Shown piece by piece: positions 53,539 through 62,193 of a stretch of 64,000 nt of DNA (positions within the stretch are counted from its first letter, which is position 1; every line of letters begins with the position of its first letter). Where the stretch lies: the NCBI RefSeq assembly GCF_012932565.1, contig NZ_JABBYJ010000001.1, positions 620,001 to 684,000 on the forward strand, given 5' to 3'. The DNA comes from Sneathiella limimaris. Lineage in GTDB: Bacteria; Pseudomonadota; Alphaproteobacteria; Sneathiellales; Sneathiellaceae. A program made the position numbers and the translations under genes. The notes beneath the pieces are model-generated. The model was not told where the DNA came from and made no database searches. It was given only the letters and a program-made list of their open reading frames with translations.

Positions 53539-53566
53539 AGGCGGTCGGTTTCGACCGCCTTTTTCT
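53539..53566 (+). terminator. Rho-independent terminator between the VPLPA-CTERM genes
   Basis: AGGCGGTCG pairs with CGACCGCCT over a 4-base loop and T5 follows. It separates the two paralogues, so each probably has its own promoter. Just upstream (53467-53510) are three copies of GCGTAA in 30-odd bases, of unknown meaning. Confidence 0.88.
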
Positions 53567-53646
53567 TTGTCTTTTTCTGACACAAAAATTTTGATCACAA
53601 TTTTTTCAGCCAGCGGTCTTTGAAGGAAAGGCTGGAGGGCTTGAAA

Positions 53647-54270
53647 ATGATCAAAAGCATATTGAAGTTGGGACTTTGTGTTGCAGGTCTGGGCGTGATA
53701 CTTGCAAGACCGGCTGTGTCTGCAACGTTTGACTTCAGCACGACTCTACCAAAACCGATAGACATGCTGCAGGCATCATCGATTAAGGATGGACAAGATG
53801 GTGGTCAAGTTCGTGAGCGAATAACAGTGACAGATGGAGTGGACTCCAAGTTTCTGTCCCCTTGGTTTGAAACAGCTTATTGGGAGGGTGGCTTGGGTCC
53901 GGAATATACAGCTGTCGGCAAAGGGGCTTCGGCGGCATACGAGTTTAGTGATTTGTATTCGAGTGTTTCTTTTTTGTGGGGTTCTGTTGATGAGAAGCAG
54001 CAGGTAAGGTTTTTCCAGGGAGATGAACCGGTATATGTTTTGAACAGCGATTTACTTCTTAAAAATGGGGCACCAGAGAAAACAGGATTTGTTCAGATCA
54101 CGATCTTTACACAGCCTTTTAATAGGATTGAATTCTACTCTCAGAACAACTCGTTTGAATTTGCAAATTTACGGGTGTCTGCTGTACCGCTTCCTGCAGC
54201 GCTTCCCCTTTATGCAGCTGGGCTTTTAGTTCTTGGTCTCATTGGGCGGTTTCGCAAATTTGCGAAATGA
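53647..54270 (+). CDS. VPLPA-CTERM secreted protein (copy 2)
   Basis: A 207-aa paralogue of copy 1. Signal peptide MIKSILKLGLCVAGLGVILA with cleavage near VSA-TF; the same core (YEFSDLYSSVSFLWGSVD, NSFEFANLRVSAV) and the same C-terminal signal VPLPAALPLYAAGLLVLGLI followed by RFRKFAK. ATG 53647 has a good GGAGGG site 7 bases before. It is clearly a tandem duplicate, with the N-terminal third most changed. It converges on the methyltransferase gene, six bases apart. Confidence 0.88.
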   Translation: MIKSILKLGLCVAGLGVILARPAVSATFDFSTTLPKPIDMLQASSIKDGQDGGQVRERITVTDGVDSKFLSPWFETAYWEGGLGPEYTAVGKGASAAYEFSDLYSSVSFLWGSVDEKQQVRFFQGDEPVYVLNSDLLLKNGAPEKTGFVQITIFTQPFNRIEFYSQNNSFEFANLRVSAVPLPAALPLYAAGLLVLGLIGRFRKFAK

Positions 54271-54275
54271 AGCTT

Positions 54276-55079
54276 TTAGACGGGTTCAGTTTTGGCGCTG
54301 GGTAGATCTTTGGGTGCCCGATCTTTTCTGGGATCCACGCTGTCAAACCCTTGAAAGGGTTCTGCGAGCCTCGCCTTTGCCATTTCGATATAGTCTGGAT
54401 TGATATCCATCCCAATAGAGTTCCTGCCAAGGACTTGAGCAACGCGGGATGTGGTTCCGCTTCCAAGGAAGGGATCAAGAACCAGATCCCCTGGGCTTGA
54501 TGCCGCAGCAATAATGCGTTCAATCAGAGCCTCTGGTTTTTGCGTTGGATGTGGTTGACGCTCCGCCGCACAATAATGGACGTGACTGAATTGCCAGACA
54601 TCCCCGGGGTTGGCTCCCTGCATATTATTGCGCTTTCGGTAATATTTTTGGGGAATTCGAACGTCATCCAGGTTAAACGTCGCATCCAAATTTTTAGAAA
54701 ACCAGAGGATATCCTCATGACGAGGAGAAAACCCACGTTTTCGGCCCATTCCTTGTGTATAGTGCCATGTGATCCACCCTTGCGGCACCATTGTCAGGTC
54801 TTCTTCAAGCGTTACATATAGCCGAGCGATATATTTAACGCCCATGAAGCAGAAAAGTGAGCCATTGGGTTTCAGGATCCGTTTGGCTTCCTTCAGCCAC
54901 GTATTTGTGAAGCTGTGGTAGTCTTCCCGCTCCTTCAGGTCCACATTATTTCCGTAATTTTTACCGAGGTTATAGGGGGGATCCGCAACAATCAGATCAA
55001 TTGACTCATCTGCCAGTTCTGAAAGTTTTTCTGTTGCGTCCGCGCATATCAGCTCATGATTGGTTTGATCGGTGCTCAT
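54276..55079 (-). CDS. Orphan DNA methyltransferase, YhdJ-like (DPPY, beta-class order)
   Basis: A 267-aa SAM-dependent methyltransferase. The catalytic DPPY is at residues 33-36 and the SAM motif LDPFLGSGTT at 201-210; catalytic motif before SAM motif is the beta-class order of CcrM and YhdJ. DPPY favours N6-adenine. The middle has PGDVWQFSHVHYC and PHPTQKPEALIERII, which resemble E. coli YhdJ closely. It is shorter than CcrM and lacks its C-terminal extension. No restriction enzyme or specificity gene is adjacent. Its ATG overlaps the RegA stop by one base, so it is in the RegA transcript. Confidence 0.9.
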   Translation of the reverse strand: MSTDQTNHELICADATEKLSELADESIDLIVADPPYNLGKNYGNNVDLKEREDYHSFTNTWLKEAKRILKPNGSLFCFMGVKYIARLYVTLEEDLTMVPQGWITWHYTQGMGRKRGFSPRHEDILWFSKNLDATFNLDDVRIPQKYYRKRNNMQGANPGDVWQFSHVHYCAAERQPHPTQKPEALIERIIAAASSPGDLVLDPFLGSGTTSRVAQVLGRNSIGMDINPDYIEMAKARLAEPFQGFDSVDPRKDRAPKDLPSAKTEPV

Positions 55080-55606
55080 TATTGAGGAGATCTCTTGGCC
55101 ATGATCCTCTGTAAGGTTCGGCGATGCATGTTAAGCCGCCGCGCCGTTTCGGAGATGTTCCGGTCGCAAAGCTCGTATACGCGCTGGATATGTTCCCAGC
55201 GAACCCGATCAGCGGACATGGGGTTTTCAGGTGGTTCTGGTTTTTCCCCTTTGCGGGCGTAAAGGGCGTTCACGATGTCATCCACATTGGCCGGTTTTGC
55301 CAGGTAATCAATGGCACCAGCTTTAACTGCTGCCACCGCAGAGGCAATATTACCGTAACCAGTCAACATCACGATTTGAGCTTCCGGATTGACCTTTCGG
55401 ATGGCTTCCACAATTTCCAGGCCATTTCCATCTTCAAGCCGTAGATCAACTACAGCGAACTGTGGGTTTACAGAAGCCGTTAGACGGCGCCCTTCCTCAA
55501 CACTATTGGCCAGGGTCGTTGTAAAACCCTTTTTTTCAAGTGACCGACCCAGACGATTGAGAAAGATCTCGTCATCATCGACAATCAGCAGGCGGTTTTC
55601 TTCCAT
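55079..55606 (-). CDS. regA: RegA/PrrA/ActR-family redox response regulator
   Basis: A 175-aa regulator. The receiver domain has phospho-acceptor Asp54 in FAVVDLRLEDGNGLEIV and the conserved LTGYGNIASAVAAVKAGA; the C-terminal Fis-type helix-turn-helix is NISETARRLNMHRRTLQRI, nearly invariant in RegA/ActR/PrrA. With RegB it controls respiration, carbon and nitrogen use in response to the quinone pool. ATG 55606 is used over a GTG three bases upstream. The kinase gene is 71 bases upstream. Confidence 0.93.
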   Translation of the reverse strand: MEENRLLIVDDDEIFLNRLGRSLEKKGFTTTLANSVEEGRRLTASVNPQFAVVDLRLEDGNGLEIVEAIRKVNPEAQIVMLTGYGNIASAVAAVKAGAIDYLAKPANVDDIVNALYARKGEKPEPPENPMSADRVRWEHIQRVYELCDRNISETARRLNMHRRTLQRIMAKRSPQ

Positions 55607-55680
55607 CACATCAGAACTCCATAGAGCGCCAGATCGCTTTTCCGCATCAATCTAGCATATAAACGCCTCATAAATGCAAT

Positions 55681-57003
55681 CTATAGGTAGGGATTAGCCT
55701 TTTCAAGACGACTGCGGGGCCAGGTAATGATCACACGCGCCCCCCCAGATTTAGCATTGCCTATATTCAGATGCCCGCCGGAGTGGGTGATCAGCATGTC
55801 GGATATGAACACACCTAACCCCATTCCACCATGGCCGCTGCGGCTCGAGGTGTAGGGCTCTCCCAGTTGGTTTAGGATTTCATCGCTAAAGCCAGGTCCA
55901 TCATCCTGAATAGTGATCTCAACCTGCTTGTCAGACCATTCGAGCTTAATTGTGACAAGTTTTCGCGCAAATTCTGCAGCATTACTGACCAGATTGCCCA
56001 GTCCATAAAGCAGTTCCGGGGTCGCGTACAGTTTTGGCTGTTCTGCCGTATCACCGTGCACATTGATTTGGATTTCGGTGCCATTGTCCTTTAAACGTTC
56101 TGCTACCAGCTCAATCAAGCTCTGCAGGGGCAGATAGTTATGATAGGCGTCGGTTTGCAAGAAGCGGTTTGTATCCGGTTTTGTCGAGAGTTGCTCTAGA
56201 ACTTCTGCACATTTTTTTGCTTGGGTGTGAAGGAGTTTTGCATCTTCTGCCTGGTCGCTACCTTCTGGCAGGTCTTTAGATAATTCTTCCGATACCAACA
56301 GGATTGTATTGAGTGGTGTTCCAAGCTCATGGGCCGCCGCAGCCGCAATTCCGCCAATAGCGGAGAGTTGCTGTTCGCGGGCCAGCGCGAAACGGGCAGC
56401 TGTTAGTGCTTCAGTCATTCGCCGGCTATCAGAGGATATTCGCCAGGCATAGGTTGTCAGGAACAGCGTTCCCAGAATGAGTGCTGACCAAATAGCCAGT
56501 ATATATGTGTCCGAAAGGATAATTTCGCCAGGCGGCAGGGGAAGGGGTTCATGAAAAAGGGCCAGAACTGAAATTGCAACGATTGTCGTCAAACCAAGAA
56601 AAATAGTTCCCTTAAAGGATAGGTTTGTCGCTGAAATTGTAACTGGAACCAGAAAGAGAAGTGAGAACGGGTTTGTAAGGCCCCCTGTCAGGTATAAAAG
56701 ACCCGTCAATTGCAGAGCATCGTAAAAGAGATAAAGGATTGCCCCTCTATCAGATAGTCGGGTTGCTGGACGGGAATTTATGGAAACAAGAACATTTAAA
56801 ATGGCACTTGCACTAACGAGTAGCGAGGCTGGGACAATTGGTAGCTCATAGCCCAGACCTACATGGACCAAGAAAATTGCAAATGCCTGCCCTAAGATAG
56901 CTAGCCAGCGAATATAGACCAGAGATTGAAGGCGAACGCCTCCGGATGCTGTCAGTAGAGTTTTTTGCTCTGCCTGATCTTCCAGCGGTGTTGATACTGA
57001 CAT
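55681..57003 (-). CDS. regB: RegB/PrrB/ActS-family redox sensor histidine kinase
   Basis: A 440-aa membrane kinase. About six hydrophobic segments fill residues 25-185. GGLTNPF at 107-113 is the quinone-binding heptapeptide of RegB, His225 in AAHELGTPLN is the phosphorylated residue and Cys265 in QAKKCAEVLEQLS lies where the redox cysteine of Rhodobacter capsulatus RegB (also Cys265) is placed. The ATPase domain closes with GLGVFISDMLITHSGG. Both redox-sensing elements are intact, so it should sense the quinone pool and oxygen. Confidence 0.94.
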   Translation of the reverse strand: MSVSTPLEDQAEQKTLLTASGGVRLQSLVYIRWLAILGQAFAIFLVHVGLGYELPIVPASLLVSASAILNVLVSINSRPATRLSDRGAILYLFYDALQLTGLLYLTGGLTNPFSLLFLVPVTISATNLSFKGTIFLGLTTIVAISVLALFHEPLPLPPGEIILSDTYILAIWSALILGTLFLTTYAWRISSDSRRMTEALTAARFALAREQQLSAIGGIAAAAAHELGTPLNTILLVSEELSKDLPEGSDQAEDAKLLHTQAKKCAEVLEQLSTKPDTNRFLQTDAYHNYLPLQSLIELVAERLKDNGTEIQINVHGDTAEQPKLYATPELLYGLGNLVSNAAEFARKLVTIKLEWSDKQVEITIQDDGPGFSDEILNQLGEPYTSSRSGHGGMGLGVFISDMLITHSGGHLNIGNAKSGGARVIITWPRSRLEKANPYL

Positions 57004-57021
57004 GTTGTATAATTCGGTCGG

Positions 57022-58050
57022 TCAGCCCTCAGTAGGACTGAGTATTCGACTCTCTCCGATGCTCATGATCCAAGTTTTATCAGCATCATAGCCTTCTTTT
57101 TCAGCGGCTTGCAAGAAACGTCCTGGCGGTTCGAAGAGAGGTTCATCGGTGAGCCTGACCGTGCCCCAATGCATGCCCACAAGATGTTTACTTCTGACAT
57201 CCTTTCCAATCTGAACAGCCTCTTCCGGATTGGTGTGATGGGCCTTCATAATTTCTCGAGGCTCATAAGCTCCAATTCCAACAAGGGTGTAGTCAAAAGG
57301 ACCATATTTTTCGCCAATTTCTTGAAAGAGTGGGCCATATCCTGTGTCTCCTGTAAAAAAGACCCGGTTCTGGCTGCCGTGAAACGCAAATGAGGCCCAT
57401 AAACTTTTATTTCGGTCAAATGGGGTACGTTTTGACCAGTGCTGCGAAGGAAGAGCCGTAATTTTCAAATCTTCTAAATGAAATTCATCCCACCAGTCCA
57501 TCTCCACAACATTCTTAAATCCCCGCCGATGGAAGTAACGACCAAGATTGAGAGGAACAATGACTGTCATGTTCTCTTGATGGCGTAACTTCTGGATTGT
57601 CCGGCTGTCTAGATGATCATAATGATTATGAGATAAAACTAGATAATCAATATCTGGTAAATCGTTTAGCCTGATCCCAGAGCTCACAAAGCGTTTAGGT
57701 CCCGCAATACGAGTTGGAGAGGCATGACTGGACAGGTAGGGATCAGTGAGGATCGTTTTTCCTTCAATCCTCAGCAGAAAGCAGGCTTGGCCCAGCCAGG
57801 TCAAAGTATCATCCTGACTGTTGTGGGCTTGTCGCATATGCAAGGCCGCTTTATCTGGTTCGATGACGTGACCCTCAGGAATATTCACAACTTCCCGGCT
57901 GTAGCGCATCATACGGAGAATAAACGACACGTAGGATTTCCGACGTGGACGCGTGAGATCATGATTGGGTAAGTTTCGGAACCGACCCTTATGATGATGA
58001 TAAGGGCGCTCTCCCCTCAGGTGGTTATGTCTTTCGCTTTTTTTCAGCAA
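57022..58050 (-). CDS. MBL-fold metallo-hydrolase, NAPE-PLD/UlaG-like
   Basis: A 342-aa metallo-beta-lactamase-fold protein. The zinc site HNHYDHLD (HxHxDH), FFTGDTGYG and GMHWGTVRL are visible; the N-terminal HHHKGRFRNLPN is typical of the NAPE-phospholipase D-like group. It may hydrolyse a phosphodiester or lactone. The TTG start is chosen because the conserved HHxxGRFRN precedes any ATG in the frame. It lies 18 bases upstream of regB on the same strand, so could be part of the same transcript. Confidence 0.87.
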   Translation of the reverse strand: MLKKSERHNHLRGERPYHHHKGRFRNLPNHDLTRPRRKSYVSFILRMMRYSREVVNIPEGHVIEPDKAALHMRQAHNSQDDTLTWLGQACFLLRIEGKTILTDPYLSSHASPTRIAGPKRFVSSGIRLNDLPDIDYLVLSHNHYDHLDSRTIQKLRHQENMTVIVPLNLGRYFHRRGFKNVVEMDWWDEFHLEDLKITALPSQHWSKRTPFDRNKSLWASFAFHGSQNRVFFTGDTGYGPLFQEIGEKYGPFDYTLVGIGAYEPREIMKAHHTNPEEAVQIGKDVRSKHLVGMHWGTVRLTDEPLFEPPGRFLQAAEKEGYDADKTWIMSIGESRILSPTEG

Positions 58051-58286
58051 TCAATTACCCCGAACCCGAACTGTATATCTTGTCACAAGCGTATCTTAAT
58101 AAGGTCACATTTATGAGATTGAGTCGAAATTACAACGAAAATGTTGGCTGATGTGACTATTTGGGAAACATCAGTATACAAGTTAGAAGAGACACGTAGA
58201 ATAGTTTGGCCTCACTTAAAGGTGAGCCAGGACAGGCGAGAGAACAGTTTTCGGCAGTTAGCTGATAAACGGACAAAGGCGTTAAA

Positions 58287-58967
58287 ATGAAAAGACTTAT
58301 AGCAGGTTTGATCGTGGGAGCTCTCACACTGCTCCCTATCATGTCGGCACAGGCGGCAAATGAGCAGCAACAGGTTGTTGATAAAGCCAAGTTGACCATT
58401 GAAGCCATGAAAGATATGACAGAAATGTCAGAGTTTAGAAAACTTCTGGCTGTTGCCAAAGGTGTGGTTATATTTCCACAGTTTCTGAAAGCGGGTTTCA
58501 TTGTCGGTGGAGCAGGTGGCACCGGTGTTTTGCTGGGTCGAAATGATCAGGGAATGTGGAGTTCGCCAGCTTTTTATACCATGGGTCAGGCCAGTGTTGG
58601 CTTGCAAATTGGTGCTGAAGCTAAAGAACTTGTCCTTCTGATCATGACGGACAAAGGTCTTGATGCAATTATCAAAAATCAGGTGAAGCTGGGTGGTGAT
58701 CTAAGCGCTGCAGTTGGCCCGGTTGGAAAAAATGTAGGGGCATCCTCTACCACGAACATGGATGTGGATGTTTTCTCTTTCGCGAAGACAGCAGGCCTAT
58801 TTATAGGTGCCTCTGTTGAAGGTTCGCTTCTTGATGCCAAGGATGATTGGCAGGAGGCTTATTATGGGAAACCAGTTACAGCGCGGAATATTGTCATTCT
58901 TCGTAGCGTAGATACACCAGCTGCACAAGGCCTGAAGGATGCACTGAAGAACGCAGAAGCTCCGTAA
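58287..58967 (+). CDS. SYLF-domain (YSC84-type) lipid-binding protein, exported
   Basis: A 226-aa protein with a signal peptide (cleavage near AQA-AN, residue 23) and a SYLF domain: AKGVVIFPQFLKAGFIVGGA, GVLLGRND and AVGPVGKNV. SYLF domains bind phosphoinositides in eukaryotes; in bacteria the exported form is probably periplasmic and binds lipids. The gene stands alone. The 236 bases before it hold no other feature that I can support. Confidence 0.9.
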   Translation: MKRLIAGLIVGALTLLPIMSAQAANEQQQVVDKAKLTIEAMKDMTEMSEFRKLLAVAKGVVIFPQFLKAGFIVGGAGGTGVLLGRNDQGMWSSPAFYTMGQASVGLQIGAEAKELVLLIMTDKGLDAIIKNQVKLGGDLSAAVGPVGKNVGASSTTNMDVDVFSFAKTAGLFIGASVEGSLLDAKDDWQEAYYGKPVTARNIVILRSVDTPAAQGLKDALKNAEAP

Positions 58968-58987
58968 GATAAGAGATTTTGAAAAAA

Positions 58988-59524
58988 TTACCGGCTTAGG
59001 AGCTTTTCGATGCTTCTTTGCCGGTTTTCTTTTGCGTGATCCAGAGCAGTCCGGCCCGTAAAGTCAGTCCGGTTTCTGTCAGCTTCAAATTGGAGCAGGA
59101 TTTTGACCACGTCCAGATTACCTTCCTTAGAAGCCTTAATCAGCGGGGTTTCGCCTTGATTATTCTCGTCATTAACCTTGGCGCCTGCTTTTATGAGCAA
59201 TTCAACAATATCGGGATACCCCTGAACTGCAGCATGCATCAGCGGTGAGTTTCCCAGTTTGTCTGTCAAATTTACATTTGCACCATTGTGAATGAGGCTT
59301 TCAACAACTCCGGCAGAACCAGATTCTGCTGCCCGTGTAATCAATGGAACTTTCGATCTGTCCCTGATGTTGGCATTTTCCCCTTTAAGAAGATAGGATT
59401 CTACGCCTTCAACGTCATTTTCAATAGCAGCATCAAAGACTTCATGCTCACCGAACAGCGAAGCAGCATGTGCTTGTACCGTCAAGAATGTGAGTAGAAA
59501 AAGCCCTGCAATTAAGCGGGTCAT
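58988..59524 (-). CDS. Exported ankyrin-repeat protein
   Basis: A 178-aa protein: signal peptide LIAGLFLLTFLTVQAHA, then four ankyrin repeats (about 30-175), with TPLIKASKEGNLDVVKILLQ and NSPLMHAAVQGYPDIVELLI as consensus helices. Such periplasmic ankyrin proteins usually bind another protein; the partner is unknown. It converges on the SYLF gene; the terminator-like hairpin between them overlaps its stop. Confidence 0.9.
   Translation of the reverse strand: MTRLIAGLFLLTFLTVQAHAASLFGEHEVFDAAIENDVEGVESYLLKGENANIRDRSKVPLITRAAESGSAGVVESLIHNGANVNLTDKLGNSPLMHAAVQGYPDIVELLIKAGAKVNDENNQGETPLIKASKEGNLDVVKILLQFEADRNRTDFTGRTALDHAKENRQRSIEKLLSR
58990..59033 (+). terminator. Weak candidate terminator after the SYLF gene
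   Basis: ACCGGC (58990-58995) can pair with GCCGGT (59020-59025), and a T-rich run follows. The 24-base loop is long and the stem short, so support is low. Confidence 0.3.
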
Positions 59525-59586
59525 CCTTTTTTCGTCTCCATTGAAAATCCAAAATCACCTGTATTTTAGCATTTTACTGGAAATAG

Positions 59587-59617
59587 TTGCAAATAATTAA
59601 CTGAAATTTTGTATAAA
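59587..59617 (+). promoter_or_regulatory. Candidate promoter for the PHA depolymerase gene
   Basis: TTGCAA (59587-59592) and TATAAA (59612-59617) are 19 bases apart, about 90 bases before the start codon. A pattern match only. Confidence 0.25.
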
Positions 59618-59628
59618 ATGGAGTTATG

Positions 59629-59639
59629 TTGCAATGCAG
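59629..59639. promoter_or_regulatory. Candidate PhaR-type operator
   Basis: TTGCAATGCAG is one base away from CTGC-N3-GCAG, the PhaR recognition pattern described for Paracoccus. It lies about 12 bases downstream of the candidate -10, near the expected transcription start, which would suit repression. Confidence 0.4.
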
Positions 59640-59704
59640 CGTAATTAAGCGTAGACTGACGTCTGTCTAGAGATTTTCCCCTTTGAGGGGCAGGAGTTCC
59701 TTCC

Positions 59705-60928
59705 ATGTTGTACCACTTTAACGAACTACAAAGACTTGCTTTGTCACCTGTTCGTATGGCCGCGCAGTTTCAGTCGCAGATCCTGCGAAGCCCTTTCAAT
59801 CCATTGTCGGAAACTCCTCAAGCCCGCACTTTGGCTGCCGCTTACGACCTTTTTGCTGAAACAACCCAGTATCATGGGAAGCCGGCTTTTGGTCTTCATG
59901 AGACGATTATTGACGGCAAAACTGTTCCGGTGGCGGAACAGATTGTGCACCGCCTGCCGTTTGGCCAACTGAAACATTTCAAGCGGGAAACCGATCGAAA
60001 AGATCCCAAAATTCTGATGGTTGCTCCCATGTCAGGTCACTTTGCGACCTTGCTCCGCGGAACAGTTGAAACCCTGTTGCCAGATCATGAGATCTACATC
60101 ACTGATTGGCGGGACGCATCCTCTGTGCCTTTGGCCGAGGGAGGGTTCGATCTGGATGATTATATTGATTATCTTCGTGAATTTATGAGCGTTTTGGGCC
60201 CTGATACCCATGTTATGGGGGTTTGCCAGCCTGGTGTGCCAGTGCTGGCCGCAATAGCGCTGATGTCAGAGGATAAAGATCCGAACACACCACGCTCTAT
60301 GACTTTAATGGGAAGCCCGATTGATACACGTCGTCATCCTACGGTTCCCTGCAAACTTGCCATGGATCATTCTCTCGACTGGTTTGAAAGAACAGTGATT
60401 TATTCGGTACCTGTCGGGTATCCGGGTGCTTTCCGTCGGGTTTATCCGGGCTTTTTGCAGTTAGGCGGGTTTGTCTCCATGAATCTGGAACGGCACATGG
60501 ATGCTCACATCCAGCAGTTCGAGCATCTTGTAGAGGGTGATGGGGATAGTGCTGACAAGCATCGTGCTTTCTATGCAGAATATAATGCGGTTATGGACTT
60601 AAGCGCCGAATATTATCTGCAGACCATTGAAACTGTGTTTCAGAAGCAAAGTCTTGCAAAAGGCGAGATGATGTATCGGGGTGATCGCCTTGTGGACACA
60701 GGTGCAATCGAGAAAACTGCCTTGATGACGGTCGAGGGAGAGCTTGATGACATTTCTGGTATTGGTCAGACTGTTGCCGCCCACGATATCTGCGTAAATT
60801 TGAAAGATGGCTTGAAAGAGCATTATGAGCAGAAAGGTGTTGGGCACTATGGTGTGTTTAACGGCTCCAAATTCCAGAAATTTATTGCGCCGCGTATTGC
60901 GAAATTCATCCGCAAGCATGATAAGTAA
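59705..60928 (+). CDS. phaZ: Intracellular polyhydroxyalkanoate depolymerase
   Basis: A 407-aa intracellular PHB depolymerase of the PhaZa1 type, which mobilises stored polyester granules. The nucleophile is a cysteine, Cys174 in GVCQPGVPV, in place of the lipase-box serine, as known for this family. The N-terminal YDLFAETTQYHGKPAFG and oxyanion region MSGHFATLLRGTVE are further markers. ELDDIS and a C-terminal GHYGVFNG supply the Asp and His of the triad. No PHA synthase is in the window. Confidence 0.92.
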   Translation: MLYHFNELQRLALSPVRMAAQFQSQILRSPFNPLSETPQARTLAAAYDLFAETTQYHGKPAFGLHETIIDGKTVPVAEQIVHRLPFGQLKHFKRETDRKDPKILMVAPMSGHFATLLRGTVETLLPDHEIYITDWRDASSVPLAEGGFDLDDYIDYLREFMSVLGPDTHVMGVCQPGVPVLAAIALMSEDKDPNTPRSMTLMGSPIDTRRHPTVPCKLAMDHSLDWFERTVIYSVPVGYPGAFRRVYPGFLQLGGFVSMNLERHMDAHIQQFEHLVEGDGDSADKHRAFYAEYNAVMDLSAEYYLQTIETVFQKQSLAKGEMMYRGDRLVDTGAIEKTALMTVEGELDDISGIGQTVAAHDICVNLKDGLKEHYEQKGVGHYGVFNGSKFQKFIAPRIAKFIRKHDK

Positions 60929-60960
60929 GACCTGACGGGAAAAACCGACAAAGGTCTGAG

Positions 60961-61407
60961 ATGGAAAAACCCTTTTGGGAAACGGTTCCACTTGAGGAAA
61001 TGACACAGCAGCAGTGGGAGTCACTCTGTGATGGCTGCGCGAAATGTTGTCTTCTCAAGTTGGAAGACGAAGATACGCTTGAAATCGCGTATACAGATGT
61101 CGCGTGTCGCCAGCTGGATATTGGAAATTGCCGCTGTATGAATTATGCAGAACGTAGTCGTCTTGTTCCGGATTGCGTCACCTTGACACCGAAGAAAATT
61201 CCAGATTTGGCCTGGATGCCAAAAACATGTGCTTATCGGCGAATTTCTGAAGGAAAGGGGCTGGCTTGGTGGCACCCCTTGGTATCTGGATCAGCAGATA
61301 CAGTTCATGAGGCGGGAATTTCCGCCCGTGGAAGAGTTATTTCTGAACGAAAAGCCGGTGATCTTGAGGACCACATTGTTGACTGGCCAGAGGAGGATTT
61401 CTCCTGA
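60961..61407 (+). CDS. YcgN-family cysteine-cluster protein (UPF0260)
   Basis: A 148-aa protein with the UPF0260 cysteine pattern: LCDGCAKCCLLKLED, TDVACRQLD, CRCMNY and MPKTCAYR. The clustered cysteines probably bind zinc or an iron-sulfur centre; function is unknown. It follows phaZ by 32 bases and ends two bases before the next gene's TTG, so probably shares a transcript with it. Confidence 0.9.
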   Translation: MEKPFWETVPLEEMTQQQWESLCDGCAKCCLLKLEDEDTLEIAYTDVACRQLDIGNCRCMNYAERSRLVPDCVTLTPKKIPDLAWMPKTCAYRRISEGKGLAWWHPLVSGSADTVHEAGISARGRVISERKAGDLEDHIVDWPEEDFS

Positions 61408-61409
61408 TT

Positions 61410-62147
61410 TTGCCAGGTTTTCTAAATCCCGTCGTCTCAAGACCGGACCGATTTAAGATTCAGCATCTTAAAAATGAAACTGCTGTTGATGTCTGGCTGG
61501 TTCACTCCCCTCGCGCAAAAAGATTAAAGTTGAAAGTTCGGCATAATGGACGTGTCGAATTAGTGATGCCAAGAGGCGTCTCGATTTCCCGTGCACAAAA
61601 ATTCGTTGAAGCGGAAGCGCATTGGGTGTTAGAGACACTGGAAAACGTCGAAGATCCTGTCTTTTTTGAGCCTGGGGCGATCATTCCAATTTTAGGAGAT
61701 GACCATTTGATTTGTCATTCTCCTAATGGCGACAGGCCTGTGTGGCAGGAAGCGAACCGTTTACATGTATCTGGTCGTAAAGAGCATCTGGCGCGACGTG
61801 TCCGGGATTGGTTGAAACAGGAAGCCCGCAAGAAGCTGTTGTTAGAAGCTGAGCTATTTTCCAAAAAAAGTGGTTTGAAATTTGGTCGGGTGACTATTCG
61901 AGATCAGAAAAGCCGGTGGGGGAGTTGTTCTGTTTCTGGAAACCTAAATTTCTCTTGGCGATTGATTTTAATGCCCGAAGAAGCATTGAAGTATGTTGTT
62001 GCTCATGAAATTGCTCATTTGAAACATATGGATCACAGTCCGCAATTTTGGCGATTTCTTGCTGAAATATACCCTGAATTTGAAGATCCTTTTCAATGGA
62101 TGAAAAAAAATGCAGGTAGATTCCACAAATATGATGCAACTATTTAG
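61410..62147 (+). CDS. YgjP-like metallopeptidase (DUF45/SprT-like)
   Basis: A 245-aa YgjP/DUF45 protein. The zinc site is VVAHEIAHLKHMDHSPQFW (HExxH plus the third ligand His further on), preceded by QKSRWGSCSVSGNLNFSWRL. Members resemble SprT/WSS1 metallopeptidases; substrates are unknown. The TTG start is 12 bases after an AGGAGGA site that lies in the end of the previous gene. Confidence 0.9.
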   Translation: MPGFLNPVVSRPDRFKIQHLKNETAVDVWLVHSPRAKRLKLKVRHNGRVELVMPRGVSISRAQKFVEAEAHWVLETLENVEDPVFFEPGAIIPILGDDHLICHSPNGDRPVWQEANRLHVSGRKEHLARRVRDWLKQEARKKLLLEAELFSKKSGLKFGRVTIRDQKSRWGSCSVSGNLNFSWRLILMPEEALKYVVAHEIAHLKHMDHSPQFWRFLAEIYPEFEDPFQWMKKNAGRFHKYDATI

Positions 62148-62193
62148 CGTAAACTGTAAGTTAAATTTGCACATTTTGGGAGTGACCATTTGA

